NCBI RefSeq assembly: GCF_024206475.1
Contig: NZ_JAMBPR010000034.1
Location: 27,674-91,673 of the forward strand
Length of the DNA stretch: 64,000 nucleotides
Reading direction: 5' to 3'
From: Paraburkholderia sp. CNPSo 3274
Lineage (GTDB): Bacteria; Pseudomonadota; Gammaproteobacteria; Burkholderiales; Burkholderiaceae
The notes beneath the pieces were generated by a model. It searched no databases. It was not told the origin of the DNA and saw nothing but the letters and a program-made list of their open reading frames with translations. Both the position numbers and the translations under genes were made by a program. Shown here piece by piece: positions 40,837 to 49,956 of the stretch; the stretch's first letter is position 1; each line of letters begins with the position of its first letter.

Positions 40837-42849
40837 ATGAGCATATTCAGGTTTCAATCGGCGACGGAATCGGCGTTCCTCAAACGCTCGCATGCGCCCA
40901 GCGCCGTTCGCGCATGGCTGGTCGATATGCTTTGCTGGCCCGCTCGATTCGAGGATCCGCAGGTCGAACGGGAATTTACGGAGGACTATGGTCGGCGTTT
41001 TGCCGACTTTCGCCGTGCGGCGTTGGTGCTCGGAACCCTGATCTGGGTGTGTTTTGGCTTTTGGGAAATCAGCCTTGCGCAGAGCAGTCCGGTGTTCCGG
41101 CCGTACTTTCCGGAGGTTTTCGCGTTCCGCTGTGCCGGTGCGCTTGGCGCGACCGTCGGCATCGTGCTGGCCTTCAGGCTCGAATTTCATCGGGACAAGG
41201 TTGCCCACTGGATCCTGCTGTCGGGCTTGGCGTTCATGTGCCTTTGCCTGTTGATGCAAACGGTCCTTGCCCCACGCCCATTCAATTTCACCCATTTTTT
41301 TGTCGGCTTTTATTTAATTCTCTTTTATTTGTTTGGCTTTCTTCGCCTGCGGGCCAAGGCGACGCTAATGCTTACTGTGTGCGTGATCGCCGTAATCGTG
41401 ATGACTCAACTGGTCACTCAGGCGGTCGAGCCGGACAACTTCGCGGCGGGCATGTTCTATCTTTTGAACGTCGCCGTTCTGGGGCATAGCGTCAACGTGA
41501 ATGCCGAGCGGCATGTGCGCGACCGGTATGTTGCCGTCCAGGCACTTGCCCATAGCAACGATGCGCTGCAAAGCGCTAACGCCGAGCTCGCGCAAAAGCA
41601 CCATGACCTCGAGCACGCACGGCGCGACCAGCAGACCAAGTCGGAAGCCCTGATCGCCTTGCGCGAGCAGCAACGCGAAGACGCAGAGCAGGCGAGCCGG
41701 GCAAAATCGCGCTTTCTGGCCGCCGCAGCGCACGACCTGCGCCAGCCCATGCACGCGCTGAACCTTTTTCTTGCGGCGGCAGACGAAGCGCTGGGAGCGC
41801 GCGACATCGAAGCATCGAGCAAGCTGATCGGCGAAGCGCGCAAGGCGTCGGTATTGACGGCGCGTCTTTTCAACGCGGTGCTCGACCTGTCGAAGCTCGA
41901 ATCGGGGCACGTCAACCCGAACTATACGAGCGTCGATCTGAGCCGCGTGACCGAGGAGGCGGTCGAGCAACTCGCGTCGTTCGCTGCGAGCCGCGGCGTG
42001 GTGCTGCGCTATGCAAAGGCGCTGCAAAAACCCGCGTGGGTACGCACCGACGCCGACTGGATTCCCCGCGTGCTGAGCAACCTCATTGCGAACGGAATCA
42101 AATATTCGGATCCGTCGAAAGCGGGACGCTCCACGGTGCTCGTGGGTTTGGTACGTATGCCTAATTATGTGCGGCTCGACGTGCTCGATAACGGAATTGG
42201 CATCGCGTCAGAGCATTGGGATGCGATCTTCCAGCCGTTCGTACAACTCGGAAACCCGGAGCGGGACCGCGAGAAAGGGCTCGGACTCGGTTTGTCGATC
42301 GTGAATGCGGTGGTGTCACTGCTCGAGGGACATCGTCTCGAACTCAAGTCGATCGAGGGTCATGGGTCGCGCTTCTCGGTGCGCATGCCGGTGGCGGATC
42401 AATTCGCGCGCGAGGATGCCGCGATATCGCCCGCTGATGCGGCATCGTCGCCGTCACCGTCGTCGCTGCGCGGTCGCTACGTGTTGCTGGTCGAGGACGA
42501 CAGCCTGGTGCGCGCCTCGATGGAGGCCTTGTTTGCACGATGGGGGGTGCTGTCCGATTCGGTTCGCTCCGCAGCCGAACTCAACGATCTGCTGCAGACG
42601 ATCGAACGCGTGCCGGACCTGGTGATCAGCGACTACCGGTTGCCGGAGATGTCGACCGCGCACGACGTCATCCGTCTCCTGGGCGATCACTTTGCGCGGC
42701 CCGTGCCGTGCCTCGTGGTGACGGGGGAAGCCGTGGCAAGCACGCAGGGTGTGTTGCCGGAGCGCTGCGTGCTCAGCAAGCCATTGTCTCCCGACCTGCT
42801 GATTGCGCGGATGCTCGAATTGACGGAGGCAGCGGCCCGGCCCGGTTAG
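40837..42849 (+). CDS. hybrid sensor histidine kinase
   Basis: 670 aa. Five to six TM helices (residues about 60-235), a short coiled-coil (NAELAQKHHDLEHARRDQQ), then HisKA with H299 in AAAAHDLRQPMHAL, HATPase with NGIKYSD, DNGIGIA and GLGLGLSI, and a C-terminal receiver domain with phospho-acceptor D599 (VISDYRLPE). The membrane sensor has no large periplasmic domain, so the signal is probably sensed in the membrane. Its stop overlaps the convergent response-regulator stop by 4 bp. ATG 40837 is the best start; earlier in-frame positions lack an RBS. Confidence 0.93.
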   Translation: MSIFRFQSATESAFLKRSHAPSAVRAWLVDMLCWPARFEDPQVEREFTEDYGRRFADFRRAALVLGTLIWVCFGFWEISLAQSSPVFRPYFPEVFAFRCAGALGATVGIVLAFRLEFHRDKVAHWILLSGLAFMCLCLLMQTVLAPRPFNFTHFFVGFYLILFYLFGFLRLRAKATLMLTVCVIAVIVMTQLVTQAVEPDNFAAGMFYLLNVAVLGHSVNVNAERHVRDRYVAVQALAHSNDALQSANAELAQKHHDLEHARRDQQTKSEALIALREQQREDAEQASRAKSRFLAAAAHDLRQPMHALNLFLAAADEALGARDIEASSKLIGEARKASVLTARLFNAVLDLSKLESGHVNPNYTSVDLSRVTEEAVEQLASFAASRGVVLRYAKALQKPAWVRTDADWIPRVLSNLIANGIKYSDPSKAGRSTVLVGLVRMPNYVRLDVLDNGIGIASEHWDAIFQPFVQLGNPERDREKGLGLGLSIVNAVVSLLEGHRLELKSIEGHGSRFSVRMPVADQFAREDAAISPADAASSPSPSSLRGRYVLLVEDDSLVRASMEALFARWGVLSDSVRSAAELNDLLQTIERVPDLVISDYRLPEMSTAHDVIRLLGDHFARPVPCLVVTGEAVASTQGVLPERCVLSKPLSPDLLIARMLELTEAAARPG

Positions 42850-43541
42850 ACCGCCGGGGCGTGCGCAACGGTGGGAATCTCGATGCCGCGGCGCGCCATT
42901 TCGACGATCAGGAACGTGCGCCGCGATACGTTGAAGCGGCTCAGCAAATCGCTGATGTACTCCTTTGCGGTGTTCTCCGAGATATTCATCTTTCGCGCTA
43001 TGGCCTTGTTCGACATGCCCTGCAGGAGAAAACCCAAGGTTTGCGCGAGGCGCGGCGGGAGGTTCAGCGAGTCGATTGGAATGGCCTTGCTCGGGCCCGG
43101 GGACTGCGGGGTATGGCCGCCCTTGCCGAGTACGCTGTTGGGCAGGTAGACCCGTCCATTCAAGATCGTCTGCAGGGCTTCCCGGAACACCGCACCGCCC
43201 TCCTCGCTGGCCTTCGAGATGAAGCCGCCAGCGCCATTCTTGATGCAGTCCAGCACGGTCTCGCGGTCGTCCTGCGCGGACAGCATGACCACATGCGCAG
43301 CGCGCTCGTTTTCCTGCAGCCAGCGCAGCAAGTCAAGCCCAGTGTGATTGTTCCCGATCTGGTAATCGAGAAAAACCAGGTCGTAAGCCTTGTTCTGCAA
43401 CCGTTCGACGGCAGCGTCGTACGAGCCGGCCTCGTCGATGTCGAGCGTCGGTTCTGAGGTCAGGATCAGGCTCTTCATCGCGATACGCGTCAAGCCCTCG
43501 TCTTCTACGAGCAGTACGTGGCGGAAATACAGGTTGTCCAT
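42846..43541 (-). CDS. NarL/LuxR-family response regulator
   Basis: 231 aa. Receiver domain (VLLVEDEG, phospho-acceptor D59 in LVFLDYQIG, conserved Lys in GFISKAS) and C-terminal LuxR HTH (PPRLAQTLGFLLQGMSNKAIARKM...). Convergent with, and overlapping, the hybrid kinase gene, so the two are the likely cognate pair. ATG 43541 follows GGAG about 9 nt upstream. Regulon unknown; adjacent small hypothetical genes are candidates. Confidence 0.93.
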   Translation of the reverse strand: MDNLYFRHVLLVEDEGLTRIAMKSLILTSEPTLDIDEAGSYDAAVERLQNKAYDLVFLDYQIGNNHTGLDLLRWLQENERAAHVVMLSAQDDRETVLDCIKNGAGGFISKASEEGGAVFREALQTILNGRVYLPNSVLGKGGHTPQSPGPSKAIPIDSLNLPPRLAQTLGFLLQGMSNKAIARKMNISENTAKEYISDLLSRFNVSRRTFLIVEMARRGIEIPTVAHAPAV

Positions 43542-43591
43542 CGGCTCTTCTCCAGTGGAGACCACTGTACCCGCATTCCTTCAGGTTGCGA

Positions 43592-43609
43592 TCCCCCCAA
43601 AGCGGGGGA
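43592..43609. promoter_or_regulatory. C-run/G-run inverted repeat upstream of the response regulator
   Basis: TCCCCC-N6-GGGGGA. It is followed by CGCTTCTGGGGCCG and by a second GGGGGCG...CCCCC pair at 43630-43646, in the 181-bp divergent region between the regulator and a hypothetical gene. Possible autoregulatory site; see the related element upstream of the kinase. Confidence 0.4.
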
Positions 43610-43722
43610 CGCTTCTGGGGCCGCCTTGTGGGGGCGTTTTTCCCCCGGCATGGCCGGTTTTGCCAGAACCCCGGTCCGCGCACGATGGAGTCGCTGCAGT
43701 TCGGACGATAAGGGACACCATC

Positions 43723-44163
43723 ATGCACACGCCGCATCCCGACTTCAAAAGCCTGCTGAACATTTTCCGCTTCGCGTCGGATGACGAAACACGCGCACGC
43801 CCTTGCAAACCGGAGCCTGAACCGGCGACGCAGCCGGACGCAACGATCCTGGCCGAGTTGCTTCGGGCAAGGGCGCTCATGGTCCGCATCGAGTCGAGCG
43901 GCGTGAAATTTCCGGACCAGATCTACGACGTCTTCGTGCAGGCCCTGGCCGCCTATGACCAGAAGTGCTGGACGGAGCAGATCGACCGGAGTTTCTGCAT
44001 CACGTTGAGCCTGCTGGAGTCAGTCGCACGCCACCGGCGTGGCGCCGCAGCGGCGCGCGCCGTGTGCACGGATGCGACCCTTGTTAATCACGACAATCCG
44101 GGCCCGACGGTCATCATCAGCGAGCACCGGAAGCACCGGAACGTGCTCGACGGTAATTGGTGA
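43723..44163 (+). CDS. hypothetical protein next to two-component system
   Basis: 146 aa, soluble, no domain that I recognise. An N-terminal polar stretch with several prolines (PCKPEPEPATQPD) leads into a helical core (ILAELLRARALMVRIESSG...DQIYDVFVQALAAYDQK). ATG 43723 has AAGGGA upstream. Divergent from the response regulator across a region with G/C-run repeats, so it may be a target of that regulator. Confidence 0.6.
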   Translation: MHTPHPDFKSLLNIFRFASDDETRARPCKPEPEPATQPDATILAELLRARALMVRIESSGVKFPDQIYDVFVQALAAYDQKCWTEQIDRSFCITLSLLESVARHRRGAAAARAVCTDATLVNHDNPGPTVIISEHRKHRNVLDGNW

Positions 44164-44214
44164 GCGATCAACACATGGGCGGTTGAACTGCCTGGCCGAC
44201 GAGGAGATCGTGCG

Positions 44215-44568
44215 ATGCAAGACAATTCCATCGGGTACGACGCTTTCGATGAACAGCGCCTGCAATCCCTGCTTGCGCAGGAACGTGAAAGCCGGGCGGG
44301 AGGCCGGCGGGCAGGGAGCGAGAAAACGATTCAGGCAAAGACGGAGACGGAACGCCGACCTCTCAGTCCCTACACTGTCCACAATCTCGACACCGCAATT
44401 GCGCACCTGGAAAGCGCGATCAGCGCGGACAAAGCGATGGCGATTTTCGGTGCGAGCTATTGGCACTCTCGCGTGATCGAGCTCCGTTCCACACCGGGCA
44501 TCCTGCACATTCAGGAGCGTCGGCTGCAGTGTTTGCTGGATCAGTTCGTGGCGAGGTCCGGGGGATAA
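44215..44568 (+). CDS. hypothetical protein
   Basis: 117 aa. The central region is charged (QERESRAGGRRAGSEK) and the C-terminal part is helical (NLDTAIAHLESAISADKAMAIFGASYWHSRVIEL). No known domain. GAGGAG lies upstream of ATG 44215. It is 51 bp downstream of the previous hypothetical gene in the same direction and probably co-transcribed. No terminator is obvious in the 120 bases that follow. Confidence 0.6.
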   Translation: MQDNSIGYDAFDEQRLQSLLAQERESRAGGRRAGSEKTIQAKTETERRPLSPYTVHNLDTAIAHLESAISADKAMAIFGASYWHSRVIELRSTPGILHIQERRLQCLLDQFVARSGG

Positions 44569-44690
44569 CAAATTGACTGAATAGTGCCTGAATCGGGAGA
44601 GCAAAGGAGATCGAATAAATTCGGGAAGCGTGAGAGACCACCAAATAATCAGCGAAAAAACCATTAACTTGTATTAACCGGCAATGGCGG

Positions 44691-46730
44691 CTAGAGATCC
44701 AGCGTCACGCCGGCCGCTGCCGGATGCCCGACGCAGATCAGCGCGTAGCCCGGCTCGACGTCGAATTCCGGTGGTTCGTTGTATTCCACCCTGCCATCCA
44801 GCACGCGCGTAGCGCAGGTCCCGCACATGCCGGAACGGCAGCTGGACACCGCGTCGGTGCCGCAGCGCTCGGCGGTGTCGAGCAGCGAACCTTGCTGCGG
44901 CGCCCAGTGCACCGTTTTCCCCATGCGGGCAAATGTCACCGGTCTGGCTTTCGTTGGCTCGCTCGCAACGGGAGCCTGATTAGACACACGCTTCAAACTC
45001 GATGGCCCGAACGCCTCGAAGCGGATCCGCTCGTCCGCAATATTCAGCGCGCGCAGCCCGTCGTACAGATCGCGCATGAACGCTTCGGGGCCGCACAGAT
45101 AGAAGTCGTAGTCGTCGAACGGCAGGAAGCGACGCATTGCATCGATGTCCACGCGGCCCGCGAGCCGGTCGCCATCGAGCGAGTCGTGCTGCGCCGTGCT
45201 GTCGAACAGATGCACCGACACGTTCGGATGCGCGCGTTCGATCTCCCGCAGCGCCGCTGCGAATGGTCTTTCGCGCTCACCGCGCGTACCGTGGAACACG
45301 TGGATTCGGCGTTGAGGTTCGAGCGTGAGTGCCGCGTCGAGCATCGCCAGCATCGGCGTGATGCCGATGCCTGCCGCCGCCAGCACGATCGCGCGCGGGC
45401 TGCTTGCATCGAGTTTGAACGAGCCGCGGGGCGCCAGCGTGTCGATCAGCGAGCCGATGCGTGCGTGTTCATGCAGCCAGCGCGATACTGCGCCGTCGCG
45501 CTTCACGCTGATCCGGTAGCGCGCCGGACGTGCCGCATCGCGCGCCGCAGAGAGCGTGTACGTGCGCATGAGCGGCTTGGCCGACCCAGGCATTGCGATG
45601 CGCAGCGGGAGGTACTGCCCAGCTTCGAACAGCGCGAGTGGTTCGCTGTCCACCGGTTCGAAATGGAACGAGCGGATCGTTGGGGATTCGTCGCGCACCT
45701 CGGCCACGCGCAGCGGGCGCCACGGGCGCGTGTCGGCTTCTTTCGGCGCAGCCGTCGATGAGGATTCCGTTGAAACCTGTGCGAACTGCGGCGCATAGTC
45801 GACCGCCGACCATCGCAATGGCAAGGCTTCTCGCACGCGGCGGACTTCCGCCACATGAAACCGCACCAGCCGCTGTGCCAGCGGGAATTGCGCGATTTCG
45901 GGGCCGTCCCAGATCACCTCGGCGCGTACAGCCAGATACAACAGATCACCGCGCGCAAAGTCGACGAACAGCAACCCCGCGCGCGGATCGCGCAGCAGGT
46001 TGCCGATCGTGTTGAAAAACTTGTTCCCACTGAAGTCCGGCGCGGTCAGCGTGCGCACGTCGTCGATCCGCACGAAGCCGGGCATGCCGCCGCGATGCGA
46101 AACGTCGGCGCCGCCCGCCGCGCCCGCTGCCTCATCGAGATTGGCGGTGGCGATGAAAAATACATCGGCGCGCGCGATCAGCGCGCGGTCTTCCTGCGAG
46201 AGTGCGTCCGCATGTTCGACCATGGCTTTCGTCGGCGCGTTGCCGACGAAAGCGGGCTCACGTCCGTTGATGTACTTCGCGCAGTTGCCGAAGCTCTGTT
46301 TGACTGCAAGCGTCACCACGCCGCCATCGACCGCTTCGATCACGCCATTCACGCGATTGCGCCGCCTTGTGTGCGGCTGGATGCCGAGCCCGCCAATACG
46401 CGCGCCCGGCACCCAGCTCCCTTCGAGCGGATCGCCCGGCAGCACGCCGCCGTCGATGCGCAGCGTGCGGCTGTCCGGCGTCGACACGAAGCCCGCCGTA
46501 TTCGCGCGCAGTGTCGCCCACGGCTGACCGCTTGCGTCGACACCGCCGAACACCATGAACGGCAGCATCGCGAAGAACGCGCGATGCTGGTCCGGCATGT
46601 AATCGCGGATGCCGCGCGAGCCGTTTTCGAGTGCGACGCTGGCCACCCCCGCGCGCAATTGGGCCTCGCGCTCGCCGTCGTGAAACGGCCCGGCGGCGCG
46701 GTACGAATCCAGTACAGGGAGAGCGGTCAT
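44691..46730 (-). CDS. three-domain flavin oxidoreductase: PNPOx-like + FNR reductase + 2Fe-2S ferredoxin
   Basis: 679 aa. Residues 1-~320 form a pyridoxamine-phosphate-oxidase-like split barrel (FAMLPFMVFGGVDASGQPWATL, NKFFNTIGNLLRDPRAGLLFVD). Residues ~335-590 form a ferredoxin-NADP reductase module (RTYTLSAA for flavin, AAAGIGITPMLAML and FYLCGPEAFM for NAD(P)H). The C-terminus is a plant-type ferredoxin with C631, C636, C639 and C666. The fusion would pass electrons NAD(P)H-flavin-FeS within one chain to the split-barrel site; the oxidised substrate is unknown. Co-oriented with a GST 33 bp upstream, and divergent from a LysR regulator. Confidence 0.88.
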   Translation of the reverse strand: MTALPVLDSYRAAGPFHDGEREAQLRAGVASVALENGSRGIRDYMPDQHRAFFAMLPFMVFGGVDASGQPWATLRANTAGFVSTPDSRTLRIDGGVLPGDPLEGSWVPGARIGGLGIQPHTRRRNRVNGVIEAVDGGVVTLAVKQSFGNCAKYINGREPAFVGNAPTKAMVEHADALSQEDRALIARADVFFIATANLDEAAGAAGGADVSHRGGMPGFVRIDDVRTLTAPDFSGNKFFNTIGNLLRDPRAGLLFVDFARGDLLYLAVRAEVIWDGPEIAQFPLAQRLVRFHVAEVRRVREALPLRWSAVDYAPQFAQVSTESSSTAAPKEADTRPWRPLRVAEVRDESPTIRSFHFEPVDSEPLALFEAGQYLPLRIAMPGSAKPLMRTYTLSAARDAARPARYRISVKRDGAVSRWLHEHARIGSLIDTLAPRGSFKLDASSPRAIVLAAAGIGITPMLAMLDAALTLEPQRRIHVFHGTRGERERPFAAALREIERAHPNVSVHLFDSTAQHDSLDGDRLAGRVDIDAMRRFLPFDDYDFYLCGPEAFMRDLYDGLRALNIADERIRFEAFGPSSLKRVSNQAPVASEPTKARPVTFARMGKTVHWAPQQGSLLDTAERCGTDAVSSCRSGMCGTCATRVLDGRVEYNEPPEFDVEPGYALICVGHPAAAGVTLDL

Positions 46731-46763
46731 GACGGTCTCAGGTTGGCGGCGCGCAACTGCCGT

Positions 46764-47405
46764 TTAGGCGGCGAGCAGGCCCGCTTTTGTCGGTGGCATC
46801 GGCACAAAGCCCGGCAATGCGGCCACGCGGTCGAGCCATGCGCGCAGATGCGGATACGGCTCCAGCGACACGCCGCCTTCAGGCGCATGCGCGATGTAGG
46901 TATGCGCGGCAATATCGGCGATCGTCACGTGATCGCCGGCCGCGAATGGCTTGCTGGCGAGTTCGGCATCGAGCAGCGGCAGCAGCGTCCTCGCGATTTC
47001 CTGTGCGCGTGCCAGATCGAGATCGCGCTTGAATACGTGGACGAGACGTGCGGCGCACGGGCCGAACGCGATCGGACCGGCTGCGAGCGACAACCAGCGT
47101 TGCACGGCTGCCGCGCCACGTGGATCGTCCGGCAGCCACGACGAATCGCCGTAACGCTTTGCCAGATAGACGAGAATCGCGTTCGAATCGAACAACACCG
47201 TATCGCCGTCGACGATGGTTGGCACCTGGCCGAAGGGATTGAGCTTCAGGTACGCGGGCTGGCGGTGTTCGCCCGCTGCGAGATCCACCGGCACGATCTC
47301 GAACGGCAGATCCAGCATGGACAGGAACAGCCGGACGCGGTGTCCGTGGCCGGAAAGCAGGGTCGTGTACAGGCGAATCGGCGTGGCGGGACGGACAGCG
47401 GGCAT
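46764..47405 (-). CDS. glutathione S-transferase
   Basis: 213 aa. N-terminal thioredoxin-like domain (SGHGHRVRLFLSML, NPFGQVPTIVDGD with the cis-Pro, LFDSNAILVYLAKRYG with the glutathione-binding Glu/Ser-type motif here DSN) and C-terminal helical domain ending HVTIADIAAHTYI. I use ATG 47405 rather than 47417 because GGAG is 6 nt upstream of it. Probably co-transcribed with the oxidoreductase; together they suggest detoxification of an electrophile or peroxide. Confidence 0.9.
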   Translation of the reverse strand: MPAVRPATPIRLYTTLLSGHGHRVRLFLSMLDLPFEIVPVDLAAGEHRQPAYLKLNPFGQVPTIVDGDTVLFDSNAILVYLAKRYGDSSWLPDDPRGAAAVQRWLSLAAGPIAFGPCAARLVHVFKRDLDLARAQEIARTLLPLLDAELASKPFAAGDHVTIADIAAHTYIAHAPEGGVSLEPYPHLRAWLDRVAALPGFVPMPPTKAGLLAA

Positions 47406-47505
47406 TGCATTCTCCATAATAAAAGCGCCTCGGGAAGAAGCGGCAGGGAGCGTTCAGGATAGGCAATGGCTGCGCGCGCGAGAAGACTGCTAAGCTTGCA
47501 TTCAT

Positions 47506-47517
47506 TTTCTATCGAAA
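47506..47517. promoter_or_regulatory. candidate LysR binding site
   Basis: TTTCTATCGAAA, 15 bp before the LysR start and within the 126-bp gap to the divergent GST. It has the interrupted dyad shape of LysR boxes (arms TTTC/GAAA). Proposed from position and symmetry only. Confidence 0.4.
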
Positions 47518-47531
47518 GTGGACAATCGCCG

Positions 47532-48476
47532 ATGACTGATGTGCGCGACGTGAATCTGAACCGGCTGGCGGTGTTCGTTGCCGTGGTCGAGGCGGGCTCG
47601 CTTACGGCGGCGGCTGAGCGGCTCGGCATCGCCAAGACGATGGTCAGCGCGCACATGCAGCGCCTCGAACGCGAGATCGGCGCGAGCCTGATCACGCGCA
47701 CCACGCGGCAGCTGTCCGTGACCGATGCGGGTCGTGCGTTTTACGACGCCAGCTGCCGCATCCTGCAGATGACGGAAGAGGCGCTAGCGGCCGTCTCGGA
47801 CGAGGCCACGCCCGCGCGCGGCGCGCTGCGGGTGAGCGCGCCTGTCGACTACGGCGCGCAGATCGTCGCGCCCGCCCTCGTCGATCTGCGTGGGGTCTAT
47901 CCGGAACTCGACATCGAACTGATTTGCGCCGATCACTACGTCGACCTGATCGGCGAGGGGATCGATCTGGCTGTGCGGCTGGGCAATCTGCCGGACTCGA
48001 ACTACCGTACGGTGAAACTCGGTAGCTACGTGCGTTGGCTGGTTGCGAGCCCCGCGTTCGTTGCGCGGCACGGCATGCCGAGGTCGCTGAACGCTTTGGC
48101 GTCCTTGCCGCATATCGCGATGACAGTGCTGCGGCATCCGTCGACGCTCGAGTTGACGCGCGATGCCGGGCGGCTCGCGGCGAGCCGCGTCACCAACGAC
48201 CGCGCCGTGCGCCGCGTGCGCTGCGTGAATGCGCTGAGCGTGAACACGGCGACGTCGGCGCGCGCGGCGGTCCTCGCGGGTGGCGGTTTTGCAGCGCTGA
48301 CCGATTTCTCGACCCGGGCTGATCTTGCGTCTGGCGCGCTCGTCCGGTTGCTGCCCGAGTGGTCCGGTGTGCCTTCGAATGTGCAGGCCGTGTTTGCGCC
48401 GACGAGCTACCCGTCGGGCAAGGTGCGGGCGGTCATCGAGGCCCTGAAGGCGAGGATCGCGAAAAGTGCCGCGTAA
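47532..48476 (+). CDS. LysR-family transcriptional regulator
   Basis: 314 aa. N-terminal winged HTH (LNRLAVFVAVVEAGSLTAAAERLGIAKTMVSAHMQRLE) and a type-2 periplasmic-binding-like effector domain (ALRVSAPVDYGAQIVAPAL, DLAVRLGNLPDSNYR). Divergent from the GST/oxidoreductase pair, the usual arrangement for a regulator and its targets. Start ATG 47532; an upstream extension to 47466 lacks an RBS. Confidence 0.93.
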   Translation: MTDVRDVNLNRLAVFVAVVEAGSLTAAAERLGIAKTMVSAHMQRLEREIGASLITRTTRQLSVTDAGRAFYDASCRILQMTEEALAAVSDEATPARGALRVSAPVDYGAQIVAPALVDLRGVYPELDIELICADHYVDLIGEGIDLAVRLGNLPDSNYRTVKLGSYVRWLVASPAFVARHGMPRSLNALASLPHIAMTVLRHPSTLELTRDAGRLAASRVTNDRAVRRVRCVNALSVNTATSARAAVLAGGGFAALTDFSTRADLASGALVRLLPEWSGVPSNVQAVFAPTSYPSGKVRAVIEALKARIAKSAA

Positions 48477-48523
48477 GCGTGCCTCGCTGCTCACGTGAGT
48501 GATCTTGAACACGCGCCGTGAGA

Positions 48524-49762
48524 TTAGCCGTGAGGCAAAAAGCGATCCTCGACGAAGAACCGCCGGCGAGCCTCTTCGTCCGAGGGCGTCTCAGGACCGA
48601 GCCCCGGGAGATCGGGCGCGCGATCGGGCTCCATGGCGAAACACGGCAGGATGCGTGCGCGGCGTTCGTCGGCGATCGCGCCGCGTTCGTACAGCAGCTG
48701 GGTGAGCCAGTCCAGTACGCGGTGCAGGGCGCCGTAATACCGGTCGTGCTCAAAGGCGTACGCGTGTGCGGCGGCTTCCCAGTCATCGGTCGCGAGCAAA
48801 CGGTCAAGCAGCACCCTGACGTCACGCAGCGTCAACGACAGCCCGCATCCCCATGACGGGTCGCTGGCGGCCGCCGCGTCTCCGATCAGCACCACGCGGC
48901 CGTTGCAGGGATGCTCGACCCAGATGTCCGCTCCTGGATAAGCCGCGAGCGGCCCAATGACACTCGCGCGTTCGAACCAGTCGCGCGGCACGCCCGTGTC
49001 GACGCAGGCGTCGAGGAACTCGCGGATCTGCCCGCTGCCGCTGATGGGGTGCGCGCGCTGCCCGACCCATGAGACAAAGTACGACCTGAACCGCTGGTGC
49101 CCGATCGGAAAAATCAATGCGGCCTGTCCCAACGCCGGGGACTGGAAGTGGTGGACCGAATTTTCCGGCGCGTCGAGCCCCTCGTAGAGCACACCCGCCA
49201 CGACCAGTCGCCCGGGATCCTGGTTGAGCGTGAAGCCGGCTATTCTGCGCACCGTCGACCTGCGTCCGTCGGCGCCCACCACGAGCCGCGCTTTCACCCG
49301 ATGTGTGCCGCCTTCCATTCGAATCTCGACGACCGGCAGCTTGCCCGGGGTATCGCCCGGCTCGATGCGCACGACCTCGGCGCCGCGCAGCACAACGGCC
49401 CCCGATGACTCGGCCGCGTCCAGCAGGGTGCGCTGCATCGACGGATGATAGAAGTCCAGACACGGGGTGTGCTTTGGGGTGGTGTCCGCGAGGTCGCGGG
49501 ATTCGGCTGGCACCAGTCCGCTGTATCGCCTCCAGAACGGGACCACGTGCGCCCCGTCATCACACAGCAGTCGATCGATGCCGAGCGCTCGGGCTTCGAC
49601 GACACCCCAAGGCATCATGCCCTCGCCGCGGACGCGATCCCTGAACGCCGCCTCGCGTTCGACAACGAGCGTCCGCAATCCAGCGCCTGCCAGTGCACGG
49701 CCAAGCGTTGCGCCGCCGAGACCGCCGCCCGCGATCACGATGTCGTAGCTGCCCTGTGTCAT
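48524..49762 (-). CDS. FAD-dependent monooxygenase (PHBH/UbiH fold)
   Basis: 412 aa. FAD motifs: IVIAGGGLGGATLGRAL (residues about 9-25), LVVGADGRRSTVRR (DG motif) and VVLIGDAAAASDPSWGCGLS (GD motif). Resembles aromatic hydroxylases and geranylgeranyl reductase-like flavoproteins; substrate unknown. ATG 49762 follows GGAGG with 7-nt spacing. Convergent with the LysR gene. The 194 bases between this gene's start and the DUF2252 stop hold no gene that I can see. Confidence 0.88.
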   Translation of the reverse strand: MTQGSYDIVIAGGGLGGATLGRALAGAGLRTLVVEREAAFRDRVRGEGMMPWGVVEARALGIDRLLCDDGAHVVPFWRRYSGLVPAESRDLADTTPKHTPCLDFYHPSMQRTLLDAAESSGAVVLRGAEVVRIEPGDTPGKLPVVEIRMEGGTHRVKARLVVGADGRRSTVRRIAGFTLNQDPGRLVVAGVLYEGLDAPENSVHHFQSPALGQAALIFPIGHQRFRSYFVSWVGQRAHPISGSGQIREFLDACVDTGVPRDWFERASVIGPLAAYPGADIWVEHPCNGRVVLIGDAAAASDPSWGCGLSLTLRDVRVLLDRLLATDDWEAAAHAYAFEHDRYYGALHRVLDWLTQLLYERGAIADERRARILPCFAMEPDRAPDLPGLGPETPSDEEARRRFFVEDRFLPHG

Positions 49763-49956
49763 TTGAAAACCTCCATGCCATGGCGGCGGCGCGAACTCAG
49801 ACGTCAGCAAACTGACGGCGCACGAGGCGCACGAGCGTGTGTGCCGCGAGGCGTGCGGATAGCGCTATTATGCGACTCGCATAGTCCGCGGAGGCAAGAT
49901 TCGATGTTCGGGAGGCGAAGCGCCTTGATGACAAAGTCGAGCGTCGGCGTGCTGCC

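Noticed and set aside
48490..48499. Palindrome CTCACGTGAG between the LysR gene and the FAD monooxygenase
   Set aside because: Short, between convergent 3' ends, no T-run and no second copy; not distinguishable from chance.
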